A stretch of 64,000 nucleotides of DNA from Sphingobacteriia bacterium (GTDB lineage Bacteria; Bacteroidota; Bacteroidia; Bacteroidales; UBA7960), in the NCBI GenBank assembly GCA_011390785.1, contig JAABRR010000020.1:1-64000 (forward strand), given 5' to 3'. Positions 17,978 through 26,661 of the stretch are shown here, piece by piece. The notes under the pieces are model-generated. The model worked only from the letters and a program-made list of their open reading frames with translations, was not told the origin of the DNA and did no database searches. Numbering within the stretch: the first letter of the stretch is position 1; each line of letters opens with the position of its first letter. The position numbers were made by a program, and so were the translations under genes.

Positions 17978-20335
17978 TTAGGAAGCATTAAGAATCTTGA
18001 GTTTTTCTTCCAAAATAGCAATATCTGTCCGGGCTTTTTCAATTTTCTTCTCAAACTCCATTTTCAAAACATCAGCCTTTTTCGATGATGCAAAAAAGCC
18101 AATATTATTTTCCCACAGTTTTATATCATTTTGCAGAGTACTTATTTTGCTAATTAAATAGTTCTTTTCTTTGTAAAGAATATTGTCCGCATTGGGCGAT
18201 CCTTTTATGTTCTCGATCTTATTCTTAAAGCCCACGGTAGTCTTGGCTTTCCGACTAATATTGAGTTTATCGAACTGTTCGTTGATCAGATTTCTAAACT
18301 CATTTTGTATCTTGTCTTTTTCTTTAATCGGGACATGCCCAATATCCATCCATTGACGCTGAAAATCTTTTAGAACATTCAGGTTTTCATTATTATCAGC
18401 TGAATATTCATAGTTTTTAATCGATTCGATAAGCGCTTTCTTTTTCTGAAGATTCTCATCCTGTTTCTCTCCTATATTAGAAAAATAGGCCGACTTTCTG
18501 TTAAAAAATTCGTCGCAAGCCGATCTGAAGCGTTTCCAAACCTTATCAGAAAACTTTCTTGGTACCGGCCCAATTTTTTTCCATTGTTGCTGTAAGGCAA
18601 TCAATTCATCAGTTGTACGTTTCCAGTCTTCACTGTCTTTAAGGGCTTCTGCCTGCAAACAAAGATTGAGTTTCTGATTATAGTTTTCTGTTTGATCGTC
18701 TTTGTATTTAAAGAAAAAGTCTTTTTTATTTTTGTAGAAACTATCGAGCGCTGTTCTAAACCGAACCCATACTTCGTCATTTAATTTTTTAGGAGCAAAA
18801 CCAACTGATTTCCAAACCTTAAAGAGTTCATTAATTTTATCAGTAGCATCCTGCCATTTACGGGGTGAGTCGGATGTAAAATCAACAAACTGCTCTGCCT
18901 TTTCACATAACAATACTTTGGCTGCCAGATTTTTGGTTTGCTCTTCGCGCAATGTGTCATAATAAGCTTGTTTTCTGTCATTCAGAGCGTCTGAGGCTGC
19001 TTTAAATCTATCCCAAATATCATCTTTATTATCTTTGGGAACTGGGCCGGTTTCCTTCCATGCGTCATGCAACTTTTGCAATTTCTGAAAAGACTTATTC
19101 ACCGATGTTTCCAATAATAGTTCTTCGGCTTTTTCGCAAAGTTCAGTTTTAAGCTCAAGGTTTTTTCTCAGATCCAGATCTCGAAGTTCCTTATTGATTT
19201 TTACTTTGTCGAAAAACTTTTCAACAAGAAAATGATAATTGTTCCAAAGTGTATTTTTTGAATTTTGAGGTACTGGCCCCACCTCGCGCCATTTTTCCTG
19301 AAGATCTTTGAAAACATCATACGTTTTCTTAAGTTCTTCTTCTGACTCTATCAGACTTCTTATTTCTTCCAGGATAGCTTCCTTGGCAAGCAGGTTATCT
19401 TGTTTTTGCTTTTCGAAAGCCTGATCAAAAAGACTCTTTTTTTCGCGATAAACAGCAAAAGCCTTGTCAAATCTCTCAGCTAGTTCATCAACAGGTTTTT
19501 CTTCAGCAGAGCTATCCTCCTCTTTCATTGATTTTTCATACTCATCAACACTGTGCTCCTTAAGGTAATTCCGGAAGGCTACCTTTATATGACTTATATG
19601 CTTACGAATATGGGCAATATCTTCATGTTCAACAAGTGCTTCAATGGCTTCAACCAATTCAGCTTTTTGCAACTTATTATAACGGGCTGTGAGGTCTTCC
19701 TTTTCCTGATCACTGTCATCTTCGTGTTCGTGTTCGTGTGATTCATCATGATCTTCAGAATCATCAACACTTTCTGCCTCATTCAAAACACTTGCTTCAC
19801 CATCTTTCTTTTCATTTTCTTTGGCAATAATCTTCTCTTCGGTTTCATCAGGTTTGCTTTCTTCCGCTTCTTTTACCTCTGTAGGTTTTTCTTCACCACC
19901 AACTTCCGAAACAGTTATCTCTGACTTAGTATCTTCTGTATCTTCAGGTTTTTCTTCATCAACAACTTCAGAAACAGTAACATCTGACTTAATCTCTTCT
20001 TTATCTTCAGGTTTTGCTTCTTCAGCTGATTTCTCATCCTGAATTTCATTAGAATTGTTAACATCATCTGATGCTTTAGAAGATTCTACCTCAGAAGGAA
20101 AAACTTCACTTTTGGTTTCAGCAGAGCTTTCTTCTGATTTTTGTGTGGGTTGTTTAACCTGGTATTTCGAAGTTTGAGCCTGATCAGAATTCGACTTTTC
20201 AGAAGTGGATTCATCAATCGGGTTATCATTCTTTTCTGTTTCAGATGACTCATCAGTTGTGTTCAGATTCTCTACCCCACCATCCTTTTTATTTTTATCA
20301 GATTCGGGGTTAAGCAGCTCGTGGTTTTCCATCAA
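17978..20335 (-). CDS. DUF349 repeat protein with long acidic N-terminus
   Basis: Cytoplasmic protein of 785 residues with no signal peptide. Residues 1-260 are extremely rich in Glu, Asp, Ser and Lys and low in complexity. They include a duplicated unit (SDVTVSEVVDEEKPEDTED then SEITVSEVGGEEKP) and a His/Glu/Asp-rich patch (DHDESHEHEHEDDSD). Residues 290-700 contain five DUF349 repeats marked by WREVGPVPQ, WKETGPVPK, WKSVGFAPK, WKKIGPVPR and WMDIGHVPI. The C-terminus is a coiled coil. DUF349 proteins are widespread in Bacteroidota and of poorly defined function; some RNA-binding or stress links have been proposed for members elsewhere. The acidic tail is probably disordered. Confidence 0.85.
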   Translation of the reverse strand: MMENHELLNPESDKNKKDGGVENLNTTDESSETEKNDNPIDESTSEKSNSDQAQTSKYQVKQPTQKSEESSAETKSEVFPSEVESSKASDDVNNSNEIQDEKSAEEAKPEDKEEIKSDVTVSEVVDEEKPEDTEDTKSEITVSEVGGEEKPTEVKEAEESKPDETEEKIIAKENEKKDGEASVLNEAESVDDSEDHDESHEHEHEDDSDQEKEDLTARYNKLQKAELVEAIEALVEHEDIAHIRKHISHIKVAFRNYLKEHSVDEYEKSMKEEDSSAEEKPVDELAERFDKAFAVYREKKSLFDQAFEKQKQDNLLAKEAILEEIRSLIESEEELKKTYDVFKDLQEKWREVGPVPQNSKNTLWNNYHFLVEKFFDKVKINKELRDLDLRKNLELKTELCEKAEELLLETSVNKSFQKLQKLHDAWKETGPVPKDNKDDIWDRFKAASDALNDRKQAYYDTLREEQTKNLAAKVLLCEKAEQFVDFTSDSPRKWQDATDKINELFKVWKSVGFAPKKLNDEVWVRFRTALDSFYKNKKDFFFKYKDDQTENYNQKLNLCLQAEALKDSEDWKRTTDELIALQQQWKKIGPVPRKFSDKVWKRFRSACDEFFNRKSAYFSNIGEKQDENLQKKKALIESIKNYEYSADNNENLNVLKDFQRQWMDIGHVPIKEKDKIQNEFRNLINEQFDKLNISRKAKTTVGFKNKIENIKGSPNADNILYKEKNYLISKISTLQNDIKLWENNIGFFASSKKADVLKMEFEKKIEKARTDIAILEEKLKILNAS

Positions 20336-20499
20336 ATTAAAATTAAAGTTACTAACTAAGTGTTAAGGAAGAATGCATTAACAAATTATCTTAAAAGGAT
20401 CTATCTTTTTTAATATTTGTTTGATTTTCTTAAAGTTTTAAAAAATGAGCACAAAAGTACAAATATAAATGAAACCTGTTGCAGGATTAACTCTTTAAC

Positions 20500-21681
20500 T
20501 CAGATTTTACGCATTGCCTGATCGAGATCATTAATAATATCTTCAATATTTTCGATACCTACTGATAATCTGACCAGCCCATCAGAAATGCCGGAACTGA
20601 TTCTTGCTGCCCTGTTGATTTTGGCATGTGTCATAGAAGCGGGATGCTGTATCAGTGTTTCAACACCGCCCAAAGATACTGCCAGTATAGCCAGTTTAAC
20701 ATTATTCATCAACACTTTTCCGGCTTCAAATCCATCTTTCAGTTCAAAACTGATAACACCGCCTGAGCCACTCATCTGTTTATTTGCCAATTCGTGCTGA
20801 GGGTGGGAAACCAATCCGGGATAGGCAACCCATTTAACTTTGGGATGATTCTCGAGAAACTCAGCTATTTTACGAGCATTATCCTGCGACCGGTCCATTC
20901 GCAGAGAAAGTGTTTTTAATCCTCTGATAACCAAATAAGCCTGATGTGGATCCATATTACAACCCAGCATAACCATCATAGAACGGAGCTTATCGTAAAC
21001 CGATTTTTTGCGGGCAACAATAAGTCCGCCAACCACATCGGCATGCCCATTTAAAAACTTGGTAACAGAATGAAAAACAACATCAAATCCCAGATTAATG
21101 GGCTTTTGCAAATAAGGGCTACAAAAGGTATTATCTGCTACTGTAATAATATTGTTTTCCTTTGCAAGATTTGCTACTGCTTCAAGATCAGTAATTTTCA
21201 TGGTAGGGTTGGAAGGGCTTTCAATAAAAATCATCTTTGTGTATGGCCTGATGGCACTTTTTAAAGATTCAATATCCGTAGTATCCAGGTAGGATGCTTC
21301 CACACCAAATCGTGAATAATGATTTTCCATAACTACCCGCGAAGGCCCATAAACTGCTGCAGTGCTAATTATATGAGAGCCCTGCTCCAAAAGAGCCATA
21401 TAAATGGTATTAACTGCAGCCATTCCGGAGCTGCATGCAATTCCTCGGTAGCCATTTTCGAGTTCTGCTATACTCTCTTCCAGAGCGTTTAGAGTTGGGT
21501 TATTAATTCGGGTATAAATATAACCTTCATCGTTATCAGCAAAACAGGCTGCGCCATGATCTGCGTCCCTAAATTTAAATGTAGATGTTTGATAAATGGG
21601 CACAGTTACACTTCCAAATTGATCTTTAATTGCTCCTGAGTGTATCAGTTGGGTATTAAAACCTAAATTTTTTGTTTCCAT
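20500..21681 (-). CDS. PLP-dependent trans-sulfuration enzyme (methionine gamma-lyase / cystathionine gamma-lyase type)
   Basis: Cys/Met-metabolism PLP enzyme, 393 residues, full length. The Schiff-base lysine is Lys208 in SVTKFLNGHADVVGG. Phosphate and PLP contacts include YTRINNPT (Tyr56, Arg58), SSGMAAV (84-90) and Tyr111. Family members cleave or form C-S bonds in cystathionine, methionine or O-acyl homoserine. The active-site Cys typical of Pseudomonas methionine gamma-lyase (YGCT) is replaced by Pro113 (YGPSR). I therefore keep the call at family level, although many Bacteroidota relatives are annotated as methionine gamma-lyase. It lies upstream of, and on the same strand as, the DUF349 gene. 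No SAM riboswitch was recognised ahead of it. Confidence 0.85.
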   Translation of the reverse strand: METKNLGFNTQLIHSGAIKDQFGSVTVPIYQTSTFKFRDADHGAACFADNDEGYIYTRINNPTLNALEESIAELENGYRGIACSSGMAAVNTIYMALLEQGSHIISTAAVYGPSRVVMENHYSRFGVEASYLDTTDIESLKSAIRPYTKMIFIESPSNPTMKITDLEAVANLAKENNIITVADNTFCSPYLQKPINLGFDVVFHSVTKFLNGHADVVGGLIVARKKSVYDKLRSMMVMLGCNMDPHQAYLVIRGLKTLSLRMDRSQDNARKIAEFLENHPKVKWVAYPGLVSHPQHELANKQMSGSGGVISFELKDGFEAGKVLMNNVKLAILAVSLGGVETLIQHPASMTHAKINRAARISSGISDGLVRLSVGIENIEDIINDLDQAMRKI

Positions 21682-21759
21682 GAATTTTATACAATAAATT
21701 ATAATTACCTGTAAGAGAGAGATTATAATCCTGGAACAGGAATTATCGGTTTGATTTTG

Positions 21760-22122
21760 TTAATAATCTCCTGAGTCGAGCATTACAAGTGTGCAATCTT
21801 CTACAACATCGATACCTGCTTGTAATGCAAGCTTTTCAAGTTTGGAATTGTAACTTCCGGGGTTAAAAATTATTCTTTTGGGAGATAGTTTAATTATATA
21901 GTCGAGATAAGGTTCTTGTCTAGATGGGTTTAAATACATGGTTACAGTATGAAGGTTGAAAATATCCGGCATATCTGTGACAATTTTCACTTCATCAATT
22001 TCGGATTCCATTTTTCCTATAGCCACAACTTCGTGGCCATAAGAAAGCAATCTTTTTACCGCTTTATAGGCATATCTAACAGGTGTGGGACTAGCTCCCA
22101 AAACTAAAGTCTTCTTACTCAT
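21760..22122 (-). CDS. CoA-binding (Rossmann) domain protein
   Basis: Small stand-alone CoA_binding_2 protein, 120 residues. The nucleotide-binding motif is at the N-terminus (TLVLGASPTPVRYAYKAVKRLLSYGHEV), followed by alternating strands and helices ending VVEDCTLVML. Related proteins are annotated as CoA-binding proteins (YccU type) of unknown physiological role. It lies 78 bases upstream of the trans-sulfuration gene and 86 bases downstream of the thioesterase on the same strand, so the three may form a loose operon. Confidence 0.8.
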   Translation of the reverse strand: MSKKTLVLGASPTPVRYAYKAVKRLLSYGHEVVAIGKMESEIDEVKIVTDMPDIFNLHTVTMYLNPSRQEPYLDYIIKLSPKRIIFNPGSYNSKLEKLALQAGIDVVEDCTLVMLDSGDY

Positions 22123-22208
22123 AGAATTACAAATTTACAATTTTATTTGCAGGTGATAAGGGCCTAAAAAGGTTTTTATGTTTATCCGGGGGACGACAAT
22201 TCAACGAA

Positions 22209-22622
22209 TTATTTGCTCTTCCATTTTTTTTTAAGGGCATCGATAAACCATTGCGGTGGTTGACAAGGCCTGAAAGTTTTCATACTTACGAATGCAAGTA
22301 TGGTTTCTCCGTTATTCAAAATTTTATTACTCTCATTAAACACTTCATAAAAAAAATGCATGCGCGATGTTGGCATTTCTTTAATAGTGGTTTTTACTGT
22401 AAGCAAATCATCGTAATAAGCCGGACGAATGTATTTTATTTGCATAAAAGCAATAGGCATCATTATACCATCTTCTTCCATTTGCTTATAAGTCATGCCA
22501 AGTTCGCGCATTGCCTCTGCCCTGCCAACTTCATAATAAGCCGGGTAGTTACCATAGTAAACATACCCCATTTTATCGGTTTCAGAGTATCTTACCCGAA
22601 TTTTGGTTTCACTGATATACAT
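22209..22622 (-). CDS. Acyl-CoA thioesterase (4HBT, YbgC-like)
   Basis: Hotdog-fold thioesterase of about 137 residues. The catalytic region SETDKMGYVYYGNYPAYYEVGR carries the Asp-x-x-Gly/His-type motif of 4-hydroxybenzoyl-CoA thioesterases, and LTVKTTIKEMPTSRMHFFYEVF forms the second half of the fold. The start is taken at the ATG at 22622 (MYISETKIRVRY); an in-frame TTG 15 bases further upstream would add MQEKR. Substrate is probably a short or medium acyl-CoA. Same strand as the CoA-binding gene; a terminator-like hairpin of the DUF1573 gene lies about 85 bases upstream of its start. Confidence 0.85.
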   Translation of the reverse strand: MYISETKIRVRYSETDKMGYVYYGNYPAYYEVGRAEAMRELGMTYKQMEEDGIMMPIAFMQIKYIRPAYYDDLLTVKTTIKEMPTSRMHFFYEVFNESNKILNNGETILAFVSMKTFRPCQPPQWFIDALKKKWKSK

Positions 22623-22707
22623 GCGTTTTTCTTGCAAACGTAATGATTTTTTCTTTTAATAAGTAGTTCATTTTTTCAGGCCGAGTCATCCATTCGTAAT
22701 TACAACT

Positions 22708-22748
22708 GAAAAAAAAGCCCGGATAGCTTATACCTGCTAACCGGGCCC
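22708..22748 (-). terminator. Intrinsic terminator after the DUF1573 gene
   Basis: On the minus strand GCCCGG (22746-22741) pairs with CCGGGC (22722-22717) and is followed by a run of at least six T. It starts 27 bases beyond the DUF1573 stop. Confidence 0.8.
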
Positions 22749-22772
22749 AATAAAAACAATTGTTATATTTTT

Positions 22773-23186
22773 CTAACTCTGGGGAACAACTTCTCCCTTG
22801 ATACGAAGAATAACCTGCTTATTATCGGCATTGGAATATACAATAACCGCTTTATTAATTACATTAGGTCGGGTAACAGTAGTGTAGCGAACTTTTATAA
22901 CACCTTCTTCACCAGGTAAAACAGGTTCTTTAGTCCACTCAGGCACTGTGCAACCACATGAAGCTTTTACATTGCTAAGGATTAAAGGTTCTTTACCGGT
23001 GTTGGTAAATTTAAATTCGCAGGAGGCATTGCTGTTAACTACAATCTGACCAAAATCATGCAAAGTTGATTCAAAATCGATATGGGCTTTCTGCTCATCT
23101 GTTTCCTGCGTTTGAGAGGAAGCATTCTGTGCAGTTAACAATGTTGTTGCAAACAACATAATGGCGAAAAGAAATACATTTTTCAT
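22773..23186 (-). CDS. DUF1573 domain exported protein
   Basis: Exported protein of 137 residues with a signal peptide (MKNVFLFAIMLFATTLLTAQ). One DUF1573 domain follows at about residues 36-130, with the hallmark HDFGQI, CEFKFTNTGKEPLILSNVKASCGCTVPEWTKEPVLPGEEGVI. DUF1573 is an immunoglobulin-like beta-sandwich very common in Bacteroidota surface or periplasmic proteins; its function is not established. The CGC cysteines (about 82 and 84) are conserved in the family. It has its own promoter candidate (23291-23320) and terminator, so it is probably a single-gene transcript. Confidence 0.85.
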   Translation of the reverse strand: MKNVFLFAIMLFATTLLTAQNASSQTQETDEQKAHIDFESTLHDFGQIVVNSNASCEFKFTNTGKEPLILSNVKASCGCTVPEWTKEPVLPGEEGVIKVRYTTVTRPNVINKAVIVYSNADNKQVILRIKGEVVPQS

Positions 23187-23513
23187 TACTTAATTATTTA
23201 AATGAATAAATTAATGTTTTATCGGATTTTAAAAGTTAATAAGAATTTGGATTTTCTGTTAAGAGTAAATCAATTTTTTCTGAGTGATTGCAAAAGTAAA
23301 AACAAATAATCAACGTACAAAATAAATGCCAATTAATATCAGGATAAATTCAGATAATCTCACGATATTATTAAATTTTTTCAGGACAAAACATTTTAAA
23401 ACAAATCATCCTTTCTATTTAAGGTTTGGTATGTTAAATACGTTGTTTTGTATAACAAATAAATGTTTTTTAATTAGATTAAACACAATTAAAATCAACA
23501 GAATATACGCCAA
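23187..23513. other. AT-rich intergenic region between DUF1573 and ZIP genes
   Basis: 327 bases without a convincing gene. It contains the promoter candidate of the DUF1573 gene. A plus-strand frame (23326-23586) runs antisense into the ZIP transporter gene, is low-complexity and AT-driven, and is not called. Confidence 0.5.
23291..23320 (-). promoter_or_regulatory. Candidate Bacteroidota promoter for the DUF1573 gene
   Basis: On the minus strand TTG (23320-23318) and TACTTTTG (23298-23291) are separated by 19 bases, a textbook fit to the TTG / TAnnTTTG pattern. The untranslated leader would be about 95 bases. Confidence 0.55.
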
Positions 23514-24338
23514 TTATAGAATTATCAAACTAATAGCCATAACAGCCATTCCTGTCATTAGCCCGTATAAGGATAGGTGGGGTTGATCATATTCTCTGGC
23601 AGCAGGTAATAATTCATCAATCGATATAAAAATCATAATACCTGCCACTGAAGCAAAAATAAAACCGAATAGAATATCATTCATAAAAGGGATAAGAATG
23701 AGAAACCCAAACAAGGCTCCCAAAGGTTCTGCTAATCCGGAAAGAAAGCTATGTTTAAAAGCTTTTCTGCGGCTACCTGTTGCATAGTAAATGGGCACTG
23801 AAACGGCAATACCTTCAGGAATGTTGTGTATAGCGATAGCAATGGCAATTGGCAAACCCAAAGTTATATCCTTGTAGGCAACAATAAAGGTGGCCAATCC
23901 TTCCGGGAAATTATGAATGCCAATGGCCAGGGCAGACATCATTCCCATTCTATACAATTTTCTTTTCTTAAACTTCTCTTCTTCCATATCTTCTACAAAT
24001 CTTATTTCATGGGGGTTTTCAAAGGAAGGAACCAATTTATCGATAATAGCAATAACCATCATACCCACAAAAAATGCCAATACTCCCATACTTTGCGCAG
24101 CGGTAATGCTCAAATCAGTGTTCATGATTTCAATACTTTTGGGAAGTATTTCCATAAAGGAGACATAAATCATTACCCCTGCAGAAAACCCAAGAGAAAC
24201 TGAGAGAAATTTTGTATTGGTGGTTTTAGCTAAAAAAGCTATAGTACTGCCAATTCCAGTAGAAAGACCGGCCAAAAGGGTAAGGCTAAAAGCAAGAATA
24301 AAGGTCTGGTGCTGATAATAAAAGTCGGTGATAACCAT
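23514..24338 (-). CDS. zupT: ZIP-family divalent metal transporter (ZupT-like)
   Basis: Inner-membrane metal importer, 274 residues with about eight TM helices, of the ZIP family that takes up zinc and sometimes iron or manganese. The signature helices 4 and 5 carry the metal-binding motifs: IGIHNFPEGLATF and IAIAIAIHNIPEGIAVSVPIYYATGS, both with His-Asn-x-Pro-Glu-Gly. The cytosolic loop between helices 3 and 4 (DMEEEKFKKRKL) is short and charged. It lies 58 bases downstream of dxs on the same strand, so the two are probably cotranscribed, with no obvious functional link. ZupT versus another ZIP subgroup is inferred from the HNFPEG/HNIPEG pattern. Confidence 0.88.
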   Translation of the reverse strand: MVITDFYYQHQTFILAFSLTLLAGLSTGIGSTIAFLAKTTNTKFLSVSLGFSAGVMIYVSFMEILPKSIEIMNTDLSITAAQSMGVLAFFVGMMVIAIIDKLVPSFENPHEIRFVEDMEEEKFKKRKLYRMGMMSALAIGIHNFPEGLATFIVAYKDITLGLPIAIAIAIHNIPEGIAVSVPIYYATGSRRKAFKHSFLSGLAEPLGALFGFLILIPFMNDILFGFIFASVAGIMIFISIDELLPAAREYDQPHLSLYGLMTGMAVMAISLIIL

Positions 24339-24396
24339 TAATTTTTAACAATATTGACAAAATTATTTATTTCCCTGTAACATCTTCTTAGTATTT

Positions 24397-26325
24397 TTAT
24401 CCTGCAGACAAGGCAAAACTCGACTGGCATATATTTACAATCTGGCTTAATATAGAATCATAATCGAATCCGCATTCACGATGGAGTTCATTGATTGTGC
24501 CATGTTGCACAAAATAATCCGGTATCCCTAATCTTTTTACTTTGGCATTATAATTATTGTCTGCCATAAATTCGATAACAGCACTTCCCATACCTCCTGC
24601 AATTGCATTATCTTCTATTGTGATGATCTTTTCAAATTTTTTAAAAACATCATGGAGTAGGTTCTTATCAATTGGTTTTAAAAAGCGTAAATCGTAAACT
24701 GCGGCATTAATATTCATTTCTTTCTGAATAGCCTCAGCAGCCCTCAAGGCTTCATTTCCAACAGGACCAATGGTAATGATGGCTAAATCTTTACCATCTT
24801 TAAGCTTTTGTCCTTTAGCGGGTTCAAGGGTTTCAAAGGGTGTTTTCCAGTTTCTCATCACACCATTTCCACGGGGATATCTGATTACCCAGGGCCCCTT
24901 TGGATTTTGCTGAGCTGTAAACATAAGATTTCTTAACTCCTGCTCGTTAAGTGGAGAAGCAATGGTTATACCAGGAATGCATCTGAGAAAAGACAAATCA
25001 AACACCCCATGATGAGTGGCTCCATCTTCGCCTACCAGCCCCCCCCTGTCGAGACAAAAAATAACCGGGAGGTTTTGCAGGGCAACATCATGGATTGCCT
25101 GGTCATAGGCTCTCTGAAAAAAAGACGAGTAAATATTACAAAATGGGATAAGCCCCTGTGCAGCCAACCCTGCTGAAAAGGTTACGGCATGTTGCTCTGC
25201 TATGCCTACATCAAAAGTTCTTTCGGGCATGGCGCTCATCATAATATTAAGCGAACTACCCGTAGGCATAGCCGGAGTTATTCCTACAATTTTGGGGTTT
25301 TCGCGTGCCAGTTCCAATAATGTTTGCCCAAATACGACCTGAAATTTTGGTGGTTTATTTTTTTCGCATGGGGCTATCTTAAGCTCGCCTGTTTTTCTGT
25401 TAAAAAAACCTGGTGCATGAAATCGGGTTTGGTTATTCTCAGCATGGGTATAGCCTTTCCCTTTTACTGTGAGCAGATGAAGAATTTTAGGTCCCTTGAT
25501 ATGTTTGAGATCTTCAAGAACCTTTGAAAGATGTTGAACATCATGTCCATCAACAGGACCAAAATATCTGAAATTTAAAGATTCAAAAAAGTTACTTTGT
25601 TTTAACAATGTAGCTTTAATAGCATTTTCCAGCTTTTGTATCAACCCACGGGTATTTGGCCCATATCGGCTAATTGAACCCAGAATATTCCATACATCGT
25701 CTTTCAGTTTATTATAGGTGCGTGATGTGGTAATATCAGTTAAATACTCTTTGAGGGCACCAACATTTTTATCAATGGCAATGCCATTATCGTTTACGAC
25801 GATCAACAGATTGGAATTGGCTACACCGGCATGATTCAGAGCTTCAAATGCCATGCCTGCAGTAAGACTCCCATCTCCAATTATGGCGATATGATGCCTG
25901 TCTTTTTCATTTTGTAAATTTGAAGCAATAGCCATGCCCAGTGCGGCTGAGATACTTGTGCTGGAATGGCCCGTTCCAAAGGCATCAAAAGGACTCTCGG
26001 AAATTTTTGGAAAACCACTTACTCCATTATACTTTCTATTGGTATGAAATATTTCGCGCCGGTCAGTTAATATCTTATGGGCATATGCCTGATGGCCAAC
26101 ATCCCATATCAATTTATCGTATGGTGTATTAAAAACCCTATGCAGAGCAACAGTTAGTTCAACTACCCCAAGACTGGCACCAAAATGCCCCGGATTGATA
26201 CATGCAGCATCAATTATAAACTCACGAAGCTCTTCGCATAGTTGGATAAGTTGATCCGGATGTAATTTTTTTAAGTCTTCGGGAGAATTTATAGTTGACA
26301 ATAATTCTCCTGCCTGTAAAGTCAT
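24397..26325 (-). CDS. dxs: 1-deoxy-D-xylulose-5-phosphate synthase
   Basis: Thiamine-diphosphate enzyme that condenses pyruvate and glyceraldehyde 3-phosphate, the entry step of the MEP isoprenoid pathway. Full length at 642 residues. Visible marks: WDVGHQAYAHKILTDRR; GTGHSSTSISAALGMA; the ThDP/Mg motif GDGSLTAGMAFEALNHAG ... NDN; YFGPVDGHDV; the transketolase pyrimidine-domain segment DVGIAEQHAVTFSAGLAAQGL with the catalytic Glu; and DRGGLVGEDGATHHG. The C-terminal transketolase domain is intact. A -7 box TACTTTTG lies 31 bases before the start. The gene is followed by a ZIP transporter gene. Confidence 0.96.
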   Translation of the reverse strand: MTLQAGELLSTINSPEDLKKLHPDQLIQLCEELREFIIDAACINPGHFGASLGVVELTVALHRVFNTPYDKLIWDVGHQAYAHKILTDRREIFHTNRKYNGVSGFPKISESPFDAFGTGHSSTSISAALGMAIASNLQNEKDRHHIAIIGDGSLTAGMAFEALNHAGVANSNLLIVVNDNGIAIDKNVGALKEYLTDITTSRTYNKLKDDVWNILGSISRYGPNTRGLIQKLENAIKATLLKQSNFFESLNFRYFGPVDGHDVQHLSKVLEDLKHIKGPKILHLLTVKGKGYTHAENNQTRFHAPGFFNRKTGELKIAPCEKNKPPKFQVVFGQTLLELARENPKIVGITPAMPTGSSLNIMMSAMPERTFDVGIAEQHAVTFSAGLAAQGLIPFCNIYSSFFQRAYDQAIHDVALQNLPVIFCLDRGGLVGEDGATHHGVFDLSFLRCIPGITIASPLNEQELRNLMFTAQQNPKGPWVIRYPRGNGVMRNWKTPFETLEPAKGQKLKDGKDLAIITIGPVGNEALRAAEAIQKEMNINAAVYDLRFLKPIDKNLLHDVFKKFEKIITIEDNAIAGGMGSAVIEFMADNNYNAKVKRLGIPDYFVQHGTINELHRECGFDYDSILSQIVNICQSSFALSAG

Positions 26326-26355
26326 TTGCGTGTTCTTTGATTGAGCAATTTTCTA

Positions 26356-26363
26356 CAAAAGTA
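26356..26363 (-). promoter_or_regulatory. Candidate -7 box for dxs
   Basis: TACTTTTG on the minus strand fits TAnnTTTG and would give a leader of about 25 bases before the dxs ATG. The upstream -33 region (ATGTTTA) is a poor match. Confidence 0.4.
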
Positions 26364-26487
26364 TGAAATAAAATAAACATAATAAATCGTCATTTTCTCG
26401 CAAAACTGCATCTTAGATTTGCTATTTATCCCATCCCCAAAATTAGGGATTTTACTACCAGGCAAAATCTATGGCAAAAATTTTATC

Positions 26488-26495
26488 TAAATTTG
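26488..26495 (+). promoter_or_regulatory. Candidate -7 box for feoAB
   Basis: TAAATTTG fits TAnnTTTG, but lies 166 bases before the start codon and lacks a clear -33 box. Low confidence. Confidence 0.3.
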
Positions 26496-26661
26496 CATAC
26501 TCAATTTATATTAAGTCTAAATAAAAGTAATATGTGATATTTAAGATAAAAAAAACCATATATGCTAATCTTTGAAATTTGAAACAATTTTAAAAGAATC
26601 AAACCAATAACACTCTTGCTTTAAGAAAAAATATAATCACCTGAATCACAACACGCTAAAA

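Larger units (their letters stand above)
26326..26661. other. Divergent promoter region between dxs and feoAB
   Basis: 336 AT-rich bases with no gene. It carries a -7 candidate for dxs (TACTTTTG, 26363-26356 on the minus strand) and one for feoAB (TAAATTTG, 26488-26495), neither with a good -33 box. No Fur-box palindrome was recognised by eye. Confidence 0.4.

Noticed and set aside
23326-23586. An 86-codon plus-strand frame between DUF1573 and the ZIP gene
   Set aside because: It is antisense to the 3' end of the ZIP gene, rich in Asn, Ile and Lys from AT bias, with no start signal or family resemblance.
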